NCBI RefSeq assembly: GCF_024763615.1
Contig: NC_077222.1
Span: 72,168,001-72,232,000, forward strand
Direction of reading: 5' to 3'
Length of the DNA: 64,000 nucleotides
Origin: Phlebotomus papatasi
Lineage: Eukaryota > Arthropoda > Insecta > Diptera > Psychodidae
Each line of letters opens with the position of its first letter. Position 1 is the stretch's first letter. Shown here in pieces: positions 11,472-23,100 of the stretch. The notes under the pieces were generated by a model. It was not told the DNA's origin. It ran no database searches and saw nothing but the letters and a program-made list of their open reading frames with translations. A program made the translations under genes and the position numbers.

Positions 11472-12459
11472 GGGTAAGGGCTCGTAATTTTGGACAGGGT
11501 GCTTATAAGCATCAATGTTGCAAGTTTGAAGTGCAATATTTTCAATACTAATTGGATTTTTTTGTTACTCTCTTTTTAGAAGGGTTGTTTACAAACTTGG
11601 CAAGCTGTTTATTGTCTTTATTTTTACTAAAATTAGTCTTAATACGTTTAAAAATGAATTGATATGTAGAGGTGAATTTGGCTCAAATTTTGGACAACTT
11701 GGTTGTTAATTTAAACAGCTTGGCTGTATATTTGGTCAGCTAATGCTAATGCGCCTCAATAGGATGCCCATTGTTCTCTATTTTAAGAACCAATCTTACT
11801 AAGTCCTCTTCCTGTTCATATAAGCAAACCATGGAATGTCACAAGAAGCCCAAAATAATATTAATGTGAATCAACACAATATTCAATAAATGTTTAATAA
11901 TATTACTGAAAAACAGCCAGGAAAGATTGTTAGTACAGTAGACTCTCTCTCAATCGGGCATATGGGGCAAAATGTTACCCAACTTTCGAGTGATTTGGGC
12001 GTCAAAGTCATTGTAAACTCCACAAAAAGCGCTCAATTATAATGAACCACGATAAAACAAGAGGAACTACAGCGAAATTGAGCAAATTTGCTTCAAAATC
12101 AAACGTGAAAATTGTCAATAAAATTTTTCACCAGATTGAAAAAGAGCCGATTGAGCGAGAGTCTACTGTACTTCACCACAGCTAAATAAGACTGAAGTAA
12201 ACACGAAGTTCTGTCATATTTCTCGAAAGCAATTGCTCACACTGAATTTTTAACAAAACAATTTTAACTCGAATCATATTCAAAATTTAACTTATTTAGT
12301 GTTAAAATCTTCTAAAAAGAACAAATTTTTAGATAGAATTCATTATTCATCAAATATTGGAATAAAAATCCATTATTTTAATCAATTTATTCTTAGTGTC
12401 TATTTTTATCTTCAAAGTGTCCAAATTTAGAAACTGTCCAAAATTCTGAGCCCATACCC
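11472..12459 (+). mobile_element. TAGGGTAAGGG-ended element with nested MITE
   Basis: TA-bordered inverted ends GGGTAAGGGCTCGTAATTTT and the reverse of AAAATTCTGAGCCCATACCC. A CAGTAGACTCTC element (11936-12168) is nested inside. Interior resembles the elements at 13166, 15475 and 61042 (motif TGTCC-AAATTT near each end). No ORF. Confidence 0.75.
11936..12168 (+). mobile_element. CAGTAGACTCTC-ended MITE, copy 2
   Basis: 233 bp, TA on both sides, ends CAGTAGACTCTCTCTCAATC and GATTGAGCGAGAGTCTACTG. Nested inside the TAGGGTAAGGG element. This uninterrupted copy serves as the reference for the split copy at 9413-9874. Confidence 0.88.
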
Positions 12460-12474
12460 TATTGAGCTGATCGA

Positions 12475-13160
12475 GCAGATCACTATTTATTCTCCCTATT
12501 CAATAAAATATTTTTCAGTCTGATTCAATTTTTTCACAAATAGGGGTAATACGGAAAGAAAAAGAATTATTTGCTGGCTAATTCTAGGCCGGTTTTCCCT
12601 GTGTTATATCTGGAGACTGAGGCCTTTTTAGCGATATGTTGTACCCCTTTTCACGGTACCCTGACCTCAATTATACCGAAAAACTGGACTCTGCCTTTGC
12701 TGTTTATAATTAATTGATTTCTATCAATATTTCTTCTTTTTGGTGCTCTGTACTCGAACTATTTAAAAAGGATAATAACCGTAATAAGTCCAGATAAGTC
12801 TATAGTAGTTAAGATTATTTACAAGCGACCTCGGAGTACTTATAACTTGGAATTCTTGTAAAATAACTCAGCTACCCTATGTTTATCTGGATTTATCCTT
12901 GGTTTATTATTGCCAGAAGAATGTAATGTCTGTGTCTCTAGTAATGACTTACCCCTTTAGAATTTTTTCTTCTATTTGCACTATTACATGGCTGTAAAAC
13001 AATTCTAAATGTTTTTATCTCGGAAACAGGAAAAATTATTCTAAAATCTAGATATAAGATTTATGATATGTTTATGGCCCTGTTGAAAGTTATTAATAAA
13101 AAAAAATTGATGCCTCTGTTGAACTTTAAAACCTCAATCTCTTTGCAATTAAAAACGACA
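12475..13160. other. Unassigned intergenic DNA
   Basis: AT-rich sequence between two transposon remnants, downstream of both convergent genes. I see no open reading frame of interest, no clear repeat and no signal beyond scattered poly-A and poly-T runs. Confidence 0.5.
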
Positions 13161-13165
13161 TTGCG

Positions 13166-13572
13166 TAAGGTAAGTGTTCCAAATTTCGGCATAGTTGCAT
13201 GCAAGCGCCAAAGTCTCTAGTTTGAAATGTAATATTTTTAATACAATTTGTTTTTTTTTCTTACTTTTTGTAAGGAGTGTTGCTTGGAACCTTGTAGATA
13301 AATCGTCCTTTTTTCTCTAAAATCATTCTGAATACATTTTAAAAGAGATAGCATTGGTGGCCTATTCCGGCCACCTTCATTCTCATAGTTCCTTGCCCTT
13401 CCGGAATTCTTTCAATACCTTTTTCAGATCATCTTGCTCATTGAAGCGATGTTTTTTGTTTTTGTTTGCATTGTATAATCTCTAAAGTATGCAAAAACTA
13501 AGAATTCATGGAATTTTGAGGAACAAAAAATATGGCCGGAATTGCAAGCTGGCCGGAATTTGGTACACTTTA
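13166..13572 (+). mobile_element. TAAGGTAAGTGTTCC-ended element
   Basis: Left end AAGGTAAGTGTTCCAAATTT with TTCGGC, and right end GCCGGAATTTGGTACACTTTA, are inverted. The middle holds GTTGCTTGGAACCTTGTAGA, shared with the copy at 15475-15962. TA-type flanks. Non-coding. Confidence 0.65.
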
Positions 13573-14147
13573 TCTGTAATTGCTATTCTGAATTTAAAAT
13601 ATGTTTTTCTTTATTGGATATTCTTTAAAATGCGCACCAAATTTTTCTAAATATCCTACAAAAATATACTTTTCTTTCTGCTAAAGAAATCCTAATCAAA
13701 AATATTGCAGAATTAAAAAGAAAAAGAAAATTCTTGTAAATGAGAGTTGAGTAACTTTTTTCCCGTTACAATGATTCTACTGAGACTTGAAAATTTTCTT
13801 ATTATTTTCCTATATTTAGATCATTTTGGTAAATATTTAGTTATTGGGGATATTTTTTTTTATGTGGCAATTATCTCACAATATAAATGCCATCCTACTC
13901 CACACCCCCAATTCTACGGAAAAAAATGTTTATAATTGTGGAAATGGGAGTGGAGAAAATATTTAAAATTTACCAACAGTCTCCTGGCAAATACTTTGTG
14001 AAATTTGTCAATGAGAAAATCATTTTATGATTCATTATATTTTCTTACCTTAATGTATAAATGCCGCCAAAGATGAGTAAAAATGGTGAAGTAAAAGGGT
14101 GATGAGTTGAGGTGGGATAGGGAAGAAAGAAGGGGAAAAATCGTTGA

Positions 14148-17100
14148 TTAATTTCGCACAACCTGTCCCTGTTGACGGCGCGCTGCTAAATTCGCATATT
14201 CATCGTCATCTTCCTCCTCAACTTGCTCTTCCATGTGCAAATCAAATCCCTGATCAGCCGCCACTTCCTCATTCATTAATTTGTCATTTGAGTACTTATG
14301 CTTCTCACCATTGGCATCCAAATGGGGATTGCGCCTGTTGATAATTTCCAGATCGATATCATCATTTGGTTTTTGGCGATTGAATGGTATTTTATTGGTG
14401 TCATAGAGATTGGTATCTTCCTCGGCTGCATTGTTGACATTCAGTTTTTCATCATCTAAGACTTCCTGAAGATGATCTCGATGATTCTTGTCCTCGACAA
14501 TGTTAAAGTCATCCACCTCATGAGCTCCATTGTCCACTTCATTGACATTCTGGAAATTTGTCTCTCCCTCCGGATGAGTATCGTCCTTCTTGAGCTGTGG
14601 AGCCTGTTGCACCGAATCCACGATGGCATTGGAATATCTATCCGGGGATTTTGGTGAATTCTCACCATTTTGTGTCTCCTCCTCCTTCAGCAGTTCCTTC
14701 ATACTTTCCGGCACGGGCACAACGCCCTGCGGAACAGCACGAGATTTTGTTTTGTGCAGAATATCAGGAGTCTTTTTGGTACTGGACACTACAGTAGGTA
14801 TCACAGCAATTGGGGGTATATTTGCGTGAACATTGGAGGGAGATGAAGGCGACTGACGCCTATCTAGAGTTGCAGTGGAACTCTTTTGTGCCATCTGAGC
14901 TGGTGGCTCCTGAAGTACATTAGCACTATTGATACCTTTGTCATTATTGACCTTAGGTACCATCTGAAAGGTGTTGAGGGAATTAACAATAGCTCTCTGT
15001 TCACCCTCAGTCCCAGCACCAGTTGACATGCGGTTAATTTTGATGGGTATCTTATATAAATCTTCACTCACGGTCAGTTGTGCATTGAAATTCTTTTCGT
15101 TGTCATGAATCTTTCCCGAAGGAACAAAATTGCTCCCATGGTGATCAGGAGTATCGGGACGGAAAGCACAATGTGCTTCAAATTGCTCTATTACCTTCTC
15201 AAGATGAACAATTCGACTTGGGGTGTCACTGAGGGAGATTCCCTTAGCTTTTAGTGTACCCTCGAGATTGATCTTTTCAATCTCCAGAGCTTTGTACTTC
15301 ACCTAAAAGTAAATGCAGAAAAATGTTCACATCTAAATTTTAAAAGTAATTGAAAAATAGTCTGCATTACAGGCAGGTTATTCTTACTTTATTACTTTTA
15401 TATGGGAGAATGGGGCAGATTCAAGCACACGTAACTTGAAAATACCGATAATACAAATCGGAATAAAAAAAATTGCTAACTGTACCAAATTTCGACATAG
15501 TTACACGCTTACGTTACGCTTACATTACGTTGCATGTAACCGCTAAAGTCTTAGCGGTTAAGGAGATAATTCGTACCGTTTAAAGATTCACTATGTACGA
15601 ACCATGTCTACATTGCCCTAATATTTTTTTTACAAATTATTTTTAAGGAATGTTGCGTGGAACCTTGTAGATAGACTATCGTCTTTGCTTTCTCTAAAAT
15701 CCTTCTTAATACATTTTCAAATGAACAAAAATATAGACATAGCTTTGAGTAATATTTCGGCCATCTTGATTCTCATAGTTTCTTGCCCTTCGGGAATTTT
15801 TCCAAAGTTCTTTTTCACATCATCTCGTTCGTAGAAGCGACATTTTTTTTTCTATTTTCCCATAATCACTAAGAGTATGAATAAATACTAAAAATGTTAT
15901 GAAAATTTGAGGAACAAAAGAAGTGGACGAAAATGCGTGTTGTTCGAAATTTGGTTTAGTTATTCTAATTATGGTAAATATCCTGTTCATTTCTTAATAG
16001 CCAATATTAAAAAAAAACTAACCGTTTATAGCCTGAGTGTAGTTCATGTTCATAAACGTTTTGGCAAATGAGTATTGCAAAAGAAATTTGCGATTCGGAA
16101 CTGCCCCATCGTCCCTTAGTGATTTAGTTACCCATACACAAATACATTATAATCATTTCTCAGGTAAATGGCTTATTTTTTCATTGTCTTGAATAAATTA
16201 GCGACTTTATTAATGAAATGCCAAAGGGGTTTATTCCACCCAACGTGGTTCTTAAATGCATTTTCACGATTCTATTCTACAATTCTTATGCATCTGGCAC
16301 GACAAATATTTTAAATTAGAAAAAATTGAAAAATTTCCAAAAATCAAAATTCAGATGTTCTTATAGTTGTTTATTGTTTTCTGCTCAAATTAGATTATTT
16401 GCTGACAAGGTTTATTTTTTTATCGCTCATTTGTTCAATGCTAATTAATTTTATATCTGAAATTCGAGCCACGTGAACTCTATAAAATATTGGGTGAGTT
16501 TGGTGTAGCGAGTGTTACTTATGATGAGGCATTCAAAATAATTTAGAACTATGGTAAAGATAAACTAGTGATAAGCTTGTAAAAACTTACGAGGGGCATG
16601 ATTATTTCATTGAAAATTCAATTTTTGTGCAAAGTTAAAAAAATATACAAAGGTAATGGAAGGGTACTACCGGTACTAGCGATCTCCGGTGTTCCTCGAA
16701 CTGCCAGATTGACACATGTATTGTTATCCCAGAAACAAAAATATATTTTTAAAAGTTATCAACTACTTTTTACCAATTAACTATTTCAAAGGATGCATTT
16801 AATACAGTCATTTAATACAGTTAATATTTAATACAGCCTTTCTCAGTTTGATCATAGCTTCTAAAACAAATAAATTTTGGATATAACTTTCGAATGATTA
16901 TCGTTCCCAGTTCAAGACTAATTGGGATTAATGGGATTAATTAAGAATTGTTAGGGACCCCAAAACCTTTACAACAATTCTAAACTTTCCAAACCGGTTA
17001 GGAAGTAGGCTCTGCAGTGCCATCGACACACTTTCGACTTAAGCCGAGAGACGGCTTAACGTTAGTACAGTAGACTCTCTCTCAATCGGGAATATGGGGC

Positions 17101-19653
17101 AAAATGTCATCCGGTTTATCGATAGATTTAGGCGTCAAAACCTTTGTAAATTCCACAAAAAGCGCTCAATTATAAAGAATCACGATAAAATAGGAAGAAC
17201 TACAGCGAATTTGAGCGAATTAGCTGCATAATTGAACGTGAAAATTGTCAACGAAATTTGTCGCCCGATTGAAAAAGAGCCGATTGAGTGAGAGTCTACT
17301 GTATTATCAAAATGATGATCAGATTATATTTTCATTATTTTTTTTTTAGTAATTAGAATCTCGGGTAAAGCCGAGAAACGGCTCAGTCATATCAATACTT
17401 TGATTATAATTACGTTAACCCATTCCTTACCATGGTATTATACATCACACGCAAATTGAGTGATTTTAGATGATTTATTCGCGGGAAATTTCAATCCGAA
17501 TTGCTGTCGGGAATGGATTTTTAGTAATTTTACTTCTTCAATTTCTTGAGGAAAATAGTCCGACAGAGATGGGAATACATTTTGTTATTGTTTTCTTGCT
17601 TCGCGGAAGGTCATGCAAAATTTTTGCTCAAAATAGCGGACGGAAAATGCGACATTCTGTCGAATTTGTTAAAATTGGCCTCTTTCCTCTTTCCTAATTT
17701 GAATTTTAGTTGCTAATTTGTTTTCTTGGATATTTTCTCTATCAAAAGCAATAGAGTTTGTAATGAATTAATGCACAGAATTTAAATTCAGCGACCGTTA
17801 AGACGCGTGTTTGAGGGCGGCTCCCCGCGCCCCCATGAAAGGTAAAAAATTTTTCTTTTCAAAAAATTCATCTAATAATCTGTAGGAAACGAATCCCAAA
17901 ATATGAACATTCTATCTCAAGTATTTCTGGTACATAGACTGAATGGATTAAGCCATCTCTCGGCTTAAGTCATAAGTGTGTCTAGGATCATTAGAGTTTT
18001 TTAATCTTTGATCTTGAATACTCGTTTTTAGAAATTATTAAACGGAATTAAAATGTAAAAATTGCACGACACCTTTTCGAACAATCCCAAAAAAACATGG
18101 TTTTAAAGGGGAAGGCGATGGTTGAATTATGGAAGGTCTCATAAGGTTCCAAGCCGCTATCTCTAATCGTTTGGTCTATAGCTTTGGTAGCATACAGACG
18201 GGCAGATGAACGAACTGGACGAACTTATGATGATTATTATGATGAAATTATTAACTCTTTTGTCTCATTGGGACTCTGAGTATACCCAAATGAAAATGCG
18301 GTCATTCTCGAAAAAATAATTCTATTGGACTATTTAGAATCGATAAAAATTCGATTTTGTGGATGATCACAAACTTATAAGGATGTCCAAATTTGGGATA
18401 TTTTTTGTAGGACCTTGATTCATTCCTGAGTTAAGATATTTAGGATCAAAAAGAATCCTGAAAAAGGTTTGTTGCCTTGCTGCATATACTGGGGTTCGAA
18501 AGAGTTAAGTAGTCAAAAAAATTGGGGACTATACTTTGCTTTCTCGTTACAGTTCCAGCAGTAAAGAAAAATAAAATATGAAAAAAATTAAAAGTAGTAA
18601 GATATGCAACACCTGCTCAATTTTTTAAATAAAAAATACCTTACTTTAAATACGCAATTTACGGTGTTAACTATTAAGATTATAATTTTGCTGTCGATAT
18701 CTAAAGGCTAAGAGAAATTAAATGCTGAGCATTTAACAAAATTTCTATCAAAAACAACTTTGTTGTATAAGCATTTATCTGGCAAAAAACGATTTCAGAT
18801 AGAATTGTTAAGTAATTGTTTGGAAATTACTTTATTGCTATAATACTCTGCACCGGTGTATATAATTCTATAATTAGCGAAATTCTTTCATGGAATACCC
18901 GCGTTAGAGAAAACGAAAAAAAAACAGTTTTTTTCAAGAACCTATTTTTAGCTTTTTTCGCTTTTTTATAATTTGTAAGTCACAGAATGATCAAATATCT
19001 AGAAATGTCCGGGAATTATAATTAATGCGATAGACTTTATAAACTAGGCAGAATCATTAATTTCGTAATAAGAGTTATGAACTTACCTTCCAGTGTTCAA
19101 TCTCCTTATCCTTCTGTTTCTCTCCCTGCCTCAGGTTTTCCAATTTTCTCTGAAGTCCATTGTTTTCCTCCAGCTGTTTCTGATGAGATTTGGCGCAGGA
19201 TTCCTGCAGGTCATCATGCTGACTCTGCAGGAGCTTGAAGTGTTGCTGCATTGAGGCTAACCGAGAATTGGACTCTTTGGTACTCTTTTCCCGGATTTCT
19301 TTTTCCTCCCGAGCTCTCTGTTGCAGCTCCACCCTGTTTTGTTGATGGGACAGACGCTCCCCCTCAAGAGACTTTGCCAGTCGAAAACTCTTTTCTACCT
19401 CAACTGCAAGAACCCTCAGTATTAGTACCACAGCAAACAGAACATGAATAGCTTCAATAAACTCACCCTGTAGCTGGGCAGAGATAACTTCGTGCTGCTG
19501 TTCACACCGGATTCCCATTTGTCGGAGCTGCTCAAGTTGTTGCTGGGAGCTGTGAAAAATAGCCACGAAACCAACCATAAGCAGCAATAATCCGACGCCA
19601 ATGAAGAAGCGACTACGGCCAGCTCGCGCCAATCGCGACGTCGTCATGATCAT
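14148..19653 (-). CDS. Golgi integral membrane protein, GOLIM4/GOLM1/CASC4-like
   Basis: Exons in gene order are 19653-19467, 19403-19087 and 15302-14148; introns are 63 nt and 3784 nt, GT-AG, phases 1 and 0, giving 552 residues. The start chosen is the first ATG of the frame, MIMTTSRLARAGR; a second Met lies two codons on. A short basic cytosolic tip precedes one membrane segment at about residues 16-33 (FFIGVGLLLLMVGFVAIF), then a Gln/Glu-rich coiled coil to about residue 190, a low-complexity region, and an acidic tail (EEQVEEEDDDEYANLAARR). This is the type II architecture of GOLIM4, GOLM1 and CASC4; DDFNIVEDKNHRDHL in the tail resembles the family's conserved C-terminal motif. Family members cycle in the Golgi lumen and affect trafficking. 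I cannot decide which vertebrate paralogue it matches. A retrotransposon lies about 500 bp upstream in the same orientation. Confidence 0.85.
15400..16120 (+). mobile_element. GGGGCAG-ended element in Golgi-gene intron
   Basis: GGGAGAATGGGGCAGATTC at the left and GAACTGCCCCATCGTCCC at the right are inverted. A second element (15475-15962) of the TGTACCAAATTTCG type lies inside. Located in intron 2 of the Golgi gene. Ends approximate. Confidence 0.6.
15475..15962 (+). mobile_element. TGTACCAAATTTCGAC element, nested
   Basis: Shares TTGCGTGGAACCTTGTAGAT and the inverted ends around CAAATTTCG with 13166-13572 and 61042-61636. Lies inside the GGGGCAG-ended element. No ORF. Confidence 0.6.
16125..17015. 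other. Unassigned intron DNA
   Basis: Part of the large intron of the Golgi gene. AT-rich, with no recognisable repeat ends, RNA gene or coding signal that I can defend. Confidence 0.45.
17068..17301 (+). mobile_element. CAGTAGACTCTC-ended MITE, copy 3
   Basis: 234 bp with inverted ends and TA on both sides (17066-17067, 17302-17303). Nested in the AAGCCGAGAGACGGCTT element. Confidence 0.88.
17419..17947 (-). mobile_element. TTAA-flanked CCCATTC element (piggyBac-type MITE), copy 2
   Basis: Reversed relative of 3680-4191, flanked by TTAA (17415-17418, 17948-17951). The host element's other copies read ACGTTAAGTCGTCTCTC or similar at this point, with one TTAA, so the empty site is known from within the window. 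One end is GAATGGA rather than GAATGGG. Confidence 0.88.
17985..19080. other. Unassigned intron DNA
   Basis: Remaining part of intron 2 of the Golgi gene up to exon 2. AT-rich with poly-A and poly-T runs; no repeat pair, ORF or RNA gene recognised. Confidence 0.45.
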
Positions 19654-20145
19654 TTGAGAAAATACAATGTTTTTACACAATAATCACGATTTTTTTGCAC
19701 AATAGATTTTCCAAATGAGATGTTTTTCTCCACTGCCCCTTTGACAGCTGATCTGTCCAGAAAAGAAGAGGTCTGCAATACCGACTCGTCTAAAATAAAC
19801 TTTCACTTCTTCTTCTTCTTCTTCTTCTTTTAATTTGTACGGCTGTCAGACTCAGCAAAGGTCCATATAGCCACTTGAGTTCGTTGAATTGTTGATGTGT
19901 GTTGAATTCTTCAGTGTGTCTTCGCTGCTATAATGTTGATGTTGATGATCATGATATCATCCATGATATCCATTTTATATATATATATTTTTTTAATCAA
20001 TGTTTTCTGTGTGTTGCCAATGGATTAAAGATCATTGTAAATCTTTTTCTACAGGGTTGCTACAGACCTAAGGATAAGTCGAAATAAGCAACCCTTGTGA
20101 GTTTATCAGGATCTTTTTGGTAACATTTGAATTCACATGAATATT
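19654..20145 (-). promoter_or_regulatory. 5' flank of the Golgi gene
   Basis: About 490 bp between the start codon and the 3' end of the upstream retrotransposon must hold at least the 5' leader and proximal promoter. It has a (CTT)n tract at 19800-19830. I see no certain TATA box or initiator, so the transcription start is unplaced. Confidence 0.35.
19800..19830 (+). repeat. (CTT)n microsatellite
   Basis: Uninterrupted CTT repeats, about nine units, in the upstream flank of the Golgi gene; reads as GAA repeats on the gene's strand. Confidence 0.85.
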
Positions 20146-20175
20146 AACTGTTCAACTGTTCAACTATTTACTGGT

Positions 20176-23100
20176 TTATATGGAAGCTTTGATACTTGTT
20201 ACAAACGCACAAATGTCTTTATAGGTTTTATGGTTAATAGGATTTAGTATTTTTTTGATGTCTTCTTTTTCTTTTTTAATTGAGATATAGTTATCTCTTA
20301 TCGTTTTATATTTTTCACATTTGATTATTAAATGGTTTATATCTTCTACTTCATTGCAATTTTCGCATAAATTAGTTTGTTCTATTTTCATTAGGTTGAG
20401 GAATTTTTTGTCAAAGCAATGTCCAGTTCGGATTCTTGATAAAGTTTTAATTTCTTTTGTTGATAAGTTTATTTCACTAAACCACGGTTTTGGTTCTAGC
20501 AAACCTTTTCTCACTTCATAGTTAAATTTTCCTTTAATTTCACTTATTGCTGTCCATTTTTCTTTCCATATGTCCCACATTGTATCTTTTCTTATTTTAT
20601 GACTTTCTTTAAACGTTATTTTAATGTTTGTTTCTTCTCCTTCGTCTAACGCTTTTTTTGCTTCTCTATCTGCTATTTCATTTCCTTCTATTCCTATATG
20701 GCCTGGCAGCCATTGTATAATCACATAGATATTATTTTCACTTACAAGATTTTTTATTTTATTTTCGTAAAATTTATTACTTTTGTTTATTAAGCTTTCA
20801 CACGCGCTTTTAGAGTCACTGTATATTATTATTTTGGATTTTTTCATAGTTACACTGAATTTTATTGCTAAATAAATTGCCACTAATTCGACTTCTTTAA
20901 TTGACACTTTTTGATTAATTTTTGCTTTATATATCTCTCCACTATTTTTAAAGAATATACTTAGGCCTCTTTTGCCATTGGCTAGAGAACCGTCCGTATA
21001 AATGCTTTCATAGTCTTTAAAATGGTTGATAGTTTCTAGTGCACTTTGTTTTAATATTACATTATTTAATTGTCTTTTATTAGCACAGCCTCTTATTAAA
21101 CTTTTGTTGATTTTAAGGTTAACTGGCATATTTTGTTCTTTTGTTACTATAGAAATGTCTTCGAGATAATTATGTACGTTTTTAATTTGTTTAATTTGCG
21201 GTAAGTTGGGTATTCTTTGTCCCAAGGACATCTTTTTTGCGATGTACTTGGCAGTTGTTGATTCCATTTCCATTTGGATTGGTAATTCGCCTGAATCTGC
21301 TAAAATAGCGTTAATTGGAGTTGATTTGGTGTATCCCATAATTCCTCTCAGTGCTTGGTTGGCGATCACTTGAAAAGGATTTTTTATCCAGTCTTGGTCC
21401 TTGTTGAAAAATGCTGGTACTCCAAATAAAATTCTAGATTTAACTAGGGCGTTATAAACGTTGAGTAGAGTTTTAGGATGAGCTCCTCCATGGTATTTAC
21501 AGAAGATTTTTAACATATTTATATAAGTTTTACAGTTTTCTTTCACTTGTCTTATATGTGCAGTAAACCTTAATCTATCATCAACTATTATTCCTAGAAT
21601 TTTTTGCTTTTTAACTCTTTCTAAACTTACATAATTTAAAACTACATTTTGATTATTATGTGTACGGCTATTATCAAATATCATAAAGGAACATTTTTCA
21701 GGATTTAATTTCAGTCTCAATCTGTTAATGGCTTCATTGAATTTACTAAGAATTGTATTGGCATTAAAAAATAGTTCTTGTGACGTATTTCCTGAGATAA
21801 TTAAGCTAATGTCATCTGCAAATTGCATGATCTCACAATGCTCTCCATTTAATTTATGTAAATTTGATGTATAAATATTGAAAAGAGTTGGGCTTAGTTT
21901 TGACCCTTGGGGGAGGCCTGCACTTGTATTAACTGTTAAACTGTAATCATTTGATTCTAAAGTGACTTTTCTGTTAACTAAAAATTGTTTGATCCACTCT
22001 CTTATTTCAATAGGAATATTCATGTCCTTCAATATTTCAATTAGGATGAAAACGTTTACTCTGTCAAATGCTTTGTTTAGATCTGTTATAATAATCATGG
22101 TTTTTTTATTATTCCTTTTGTTAGATTGTACTATTTCAATTAGTTTAATGATGTAATCTGTTATGTTTCTATTTTTACGGAAACCGTAAACATTCTTATG
22201 AATTAAATTATTCTCTTCTAATATTTTCTCTAATTTTTGTTTTAAAATAGTGTGAAACAATTTAGCAATGTTATTTATTAATGAGATTGGTCTATAGTTT
22301 TCTATATTAGATGGGTCTTTGTTGGGTTTCGGAATGCCTATGATTTTTATTTCTTTCCAGTCTTTTGGGAGTGTTTGTCTTTTCCATACTTCATTAAAAC
22401 TGTTAACGAGATTTCTTAAAAGATTTGAAGGTAGCATTTTTAAAATATTATTGGAAATTTTGTTTATACCTGGAGCTGATTTATTGCTATTTTTTATTAT
22501 GAGATCTATTTCTTGCAGTTGGCAGAAGTCATAATTAATCTCTACTTTTTCGATGGGAATAATAAGTTCATCTTCGTCTACATAATTATTCGATAAGAAT
22601 TTTTTACCCATTTCTTCATTATTTAAGATACTATTATTCCCCTTATATTTTTTGGTATTGAACTTATTTACTTTATTCCAGATAGTTTTTATATCATGAT
22701 TTGGATTTATACTGTTTAGAAATTCTATCCAGGCTTTCTTTTTAGCTTTTCTTATTTCTATTTTTAATTTACATGTTATTTTTTTGAGTTCAATCAGCGT
22801 GAAGAGATTTTTTGTTCTTCTATATATCCTTAGTTTAGCTCTTTTGATTTTCCAAAGATTTGTGAGGTATTCATTCCACCAGATTTTTGGGATATATTTG
22901 TTGTTTTGTATATTAATATTTACTGTATTTTGCTGGATAATAGTTTTAAGGCAATTCTCTATTTCTTGTAAATTGGGATTATGTTCAAAATTAATTTCTT
23001 GTAACTGACTTTCAATACCTTTATGATTTATTTTCTGTTTGATACTATTGTGATAAGTGGTGTCATTACTGTTAATATCTATAGAAATCGCATAATGATC

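Larger units (their letters stand above)
17022..17982 (+). mobile_element. AAGCCGAGAGACGGCTT element, copy 1, carrying two guests
   Basis: Outer ends CGACACACTTTCGACTTAAG and CTTAAGTCATAAGTGTGTCT are inverted. The simple form of this family (about 110 bp) is seen at 26421-26520 and 54163-54275. Here it is enlarged by a CAGTAGACTCTC MITE (17068-17301) and a TTAA-flanked element (17419-17947). Confidence 0.75.

Noticed and set aside
14144..14829. Plus-strand frames opposite the Golgi-gene exon 3
   Set aside because: Shadows of the minus-strand exon; no domain.
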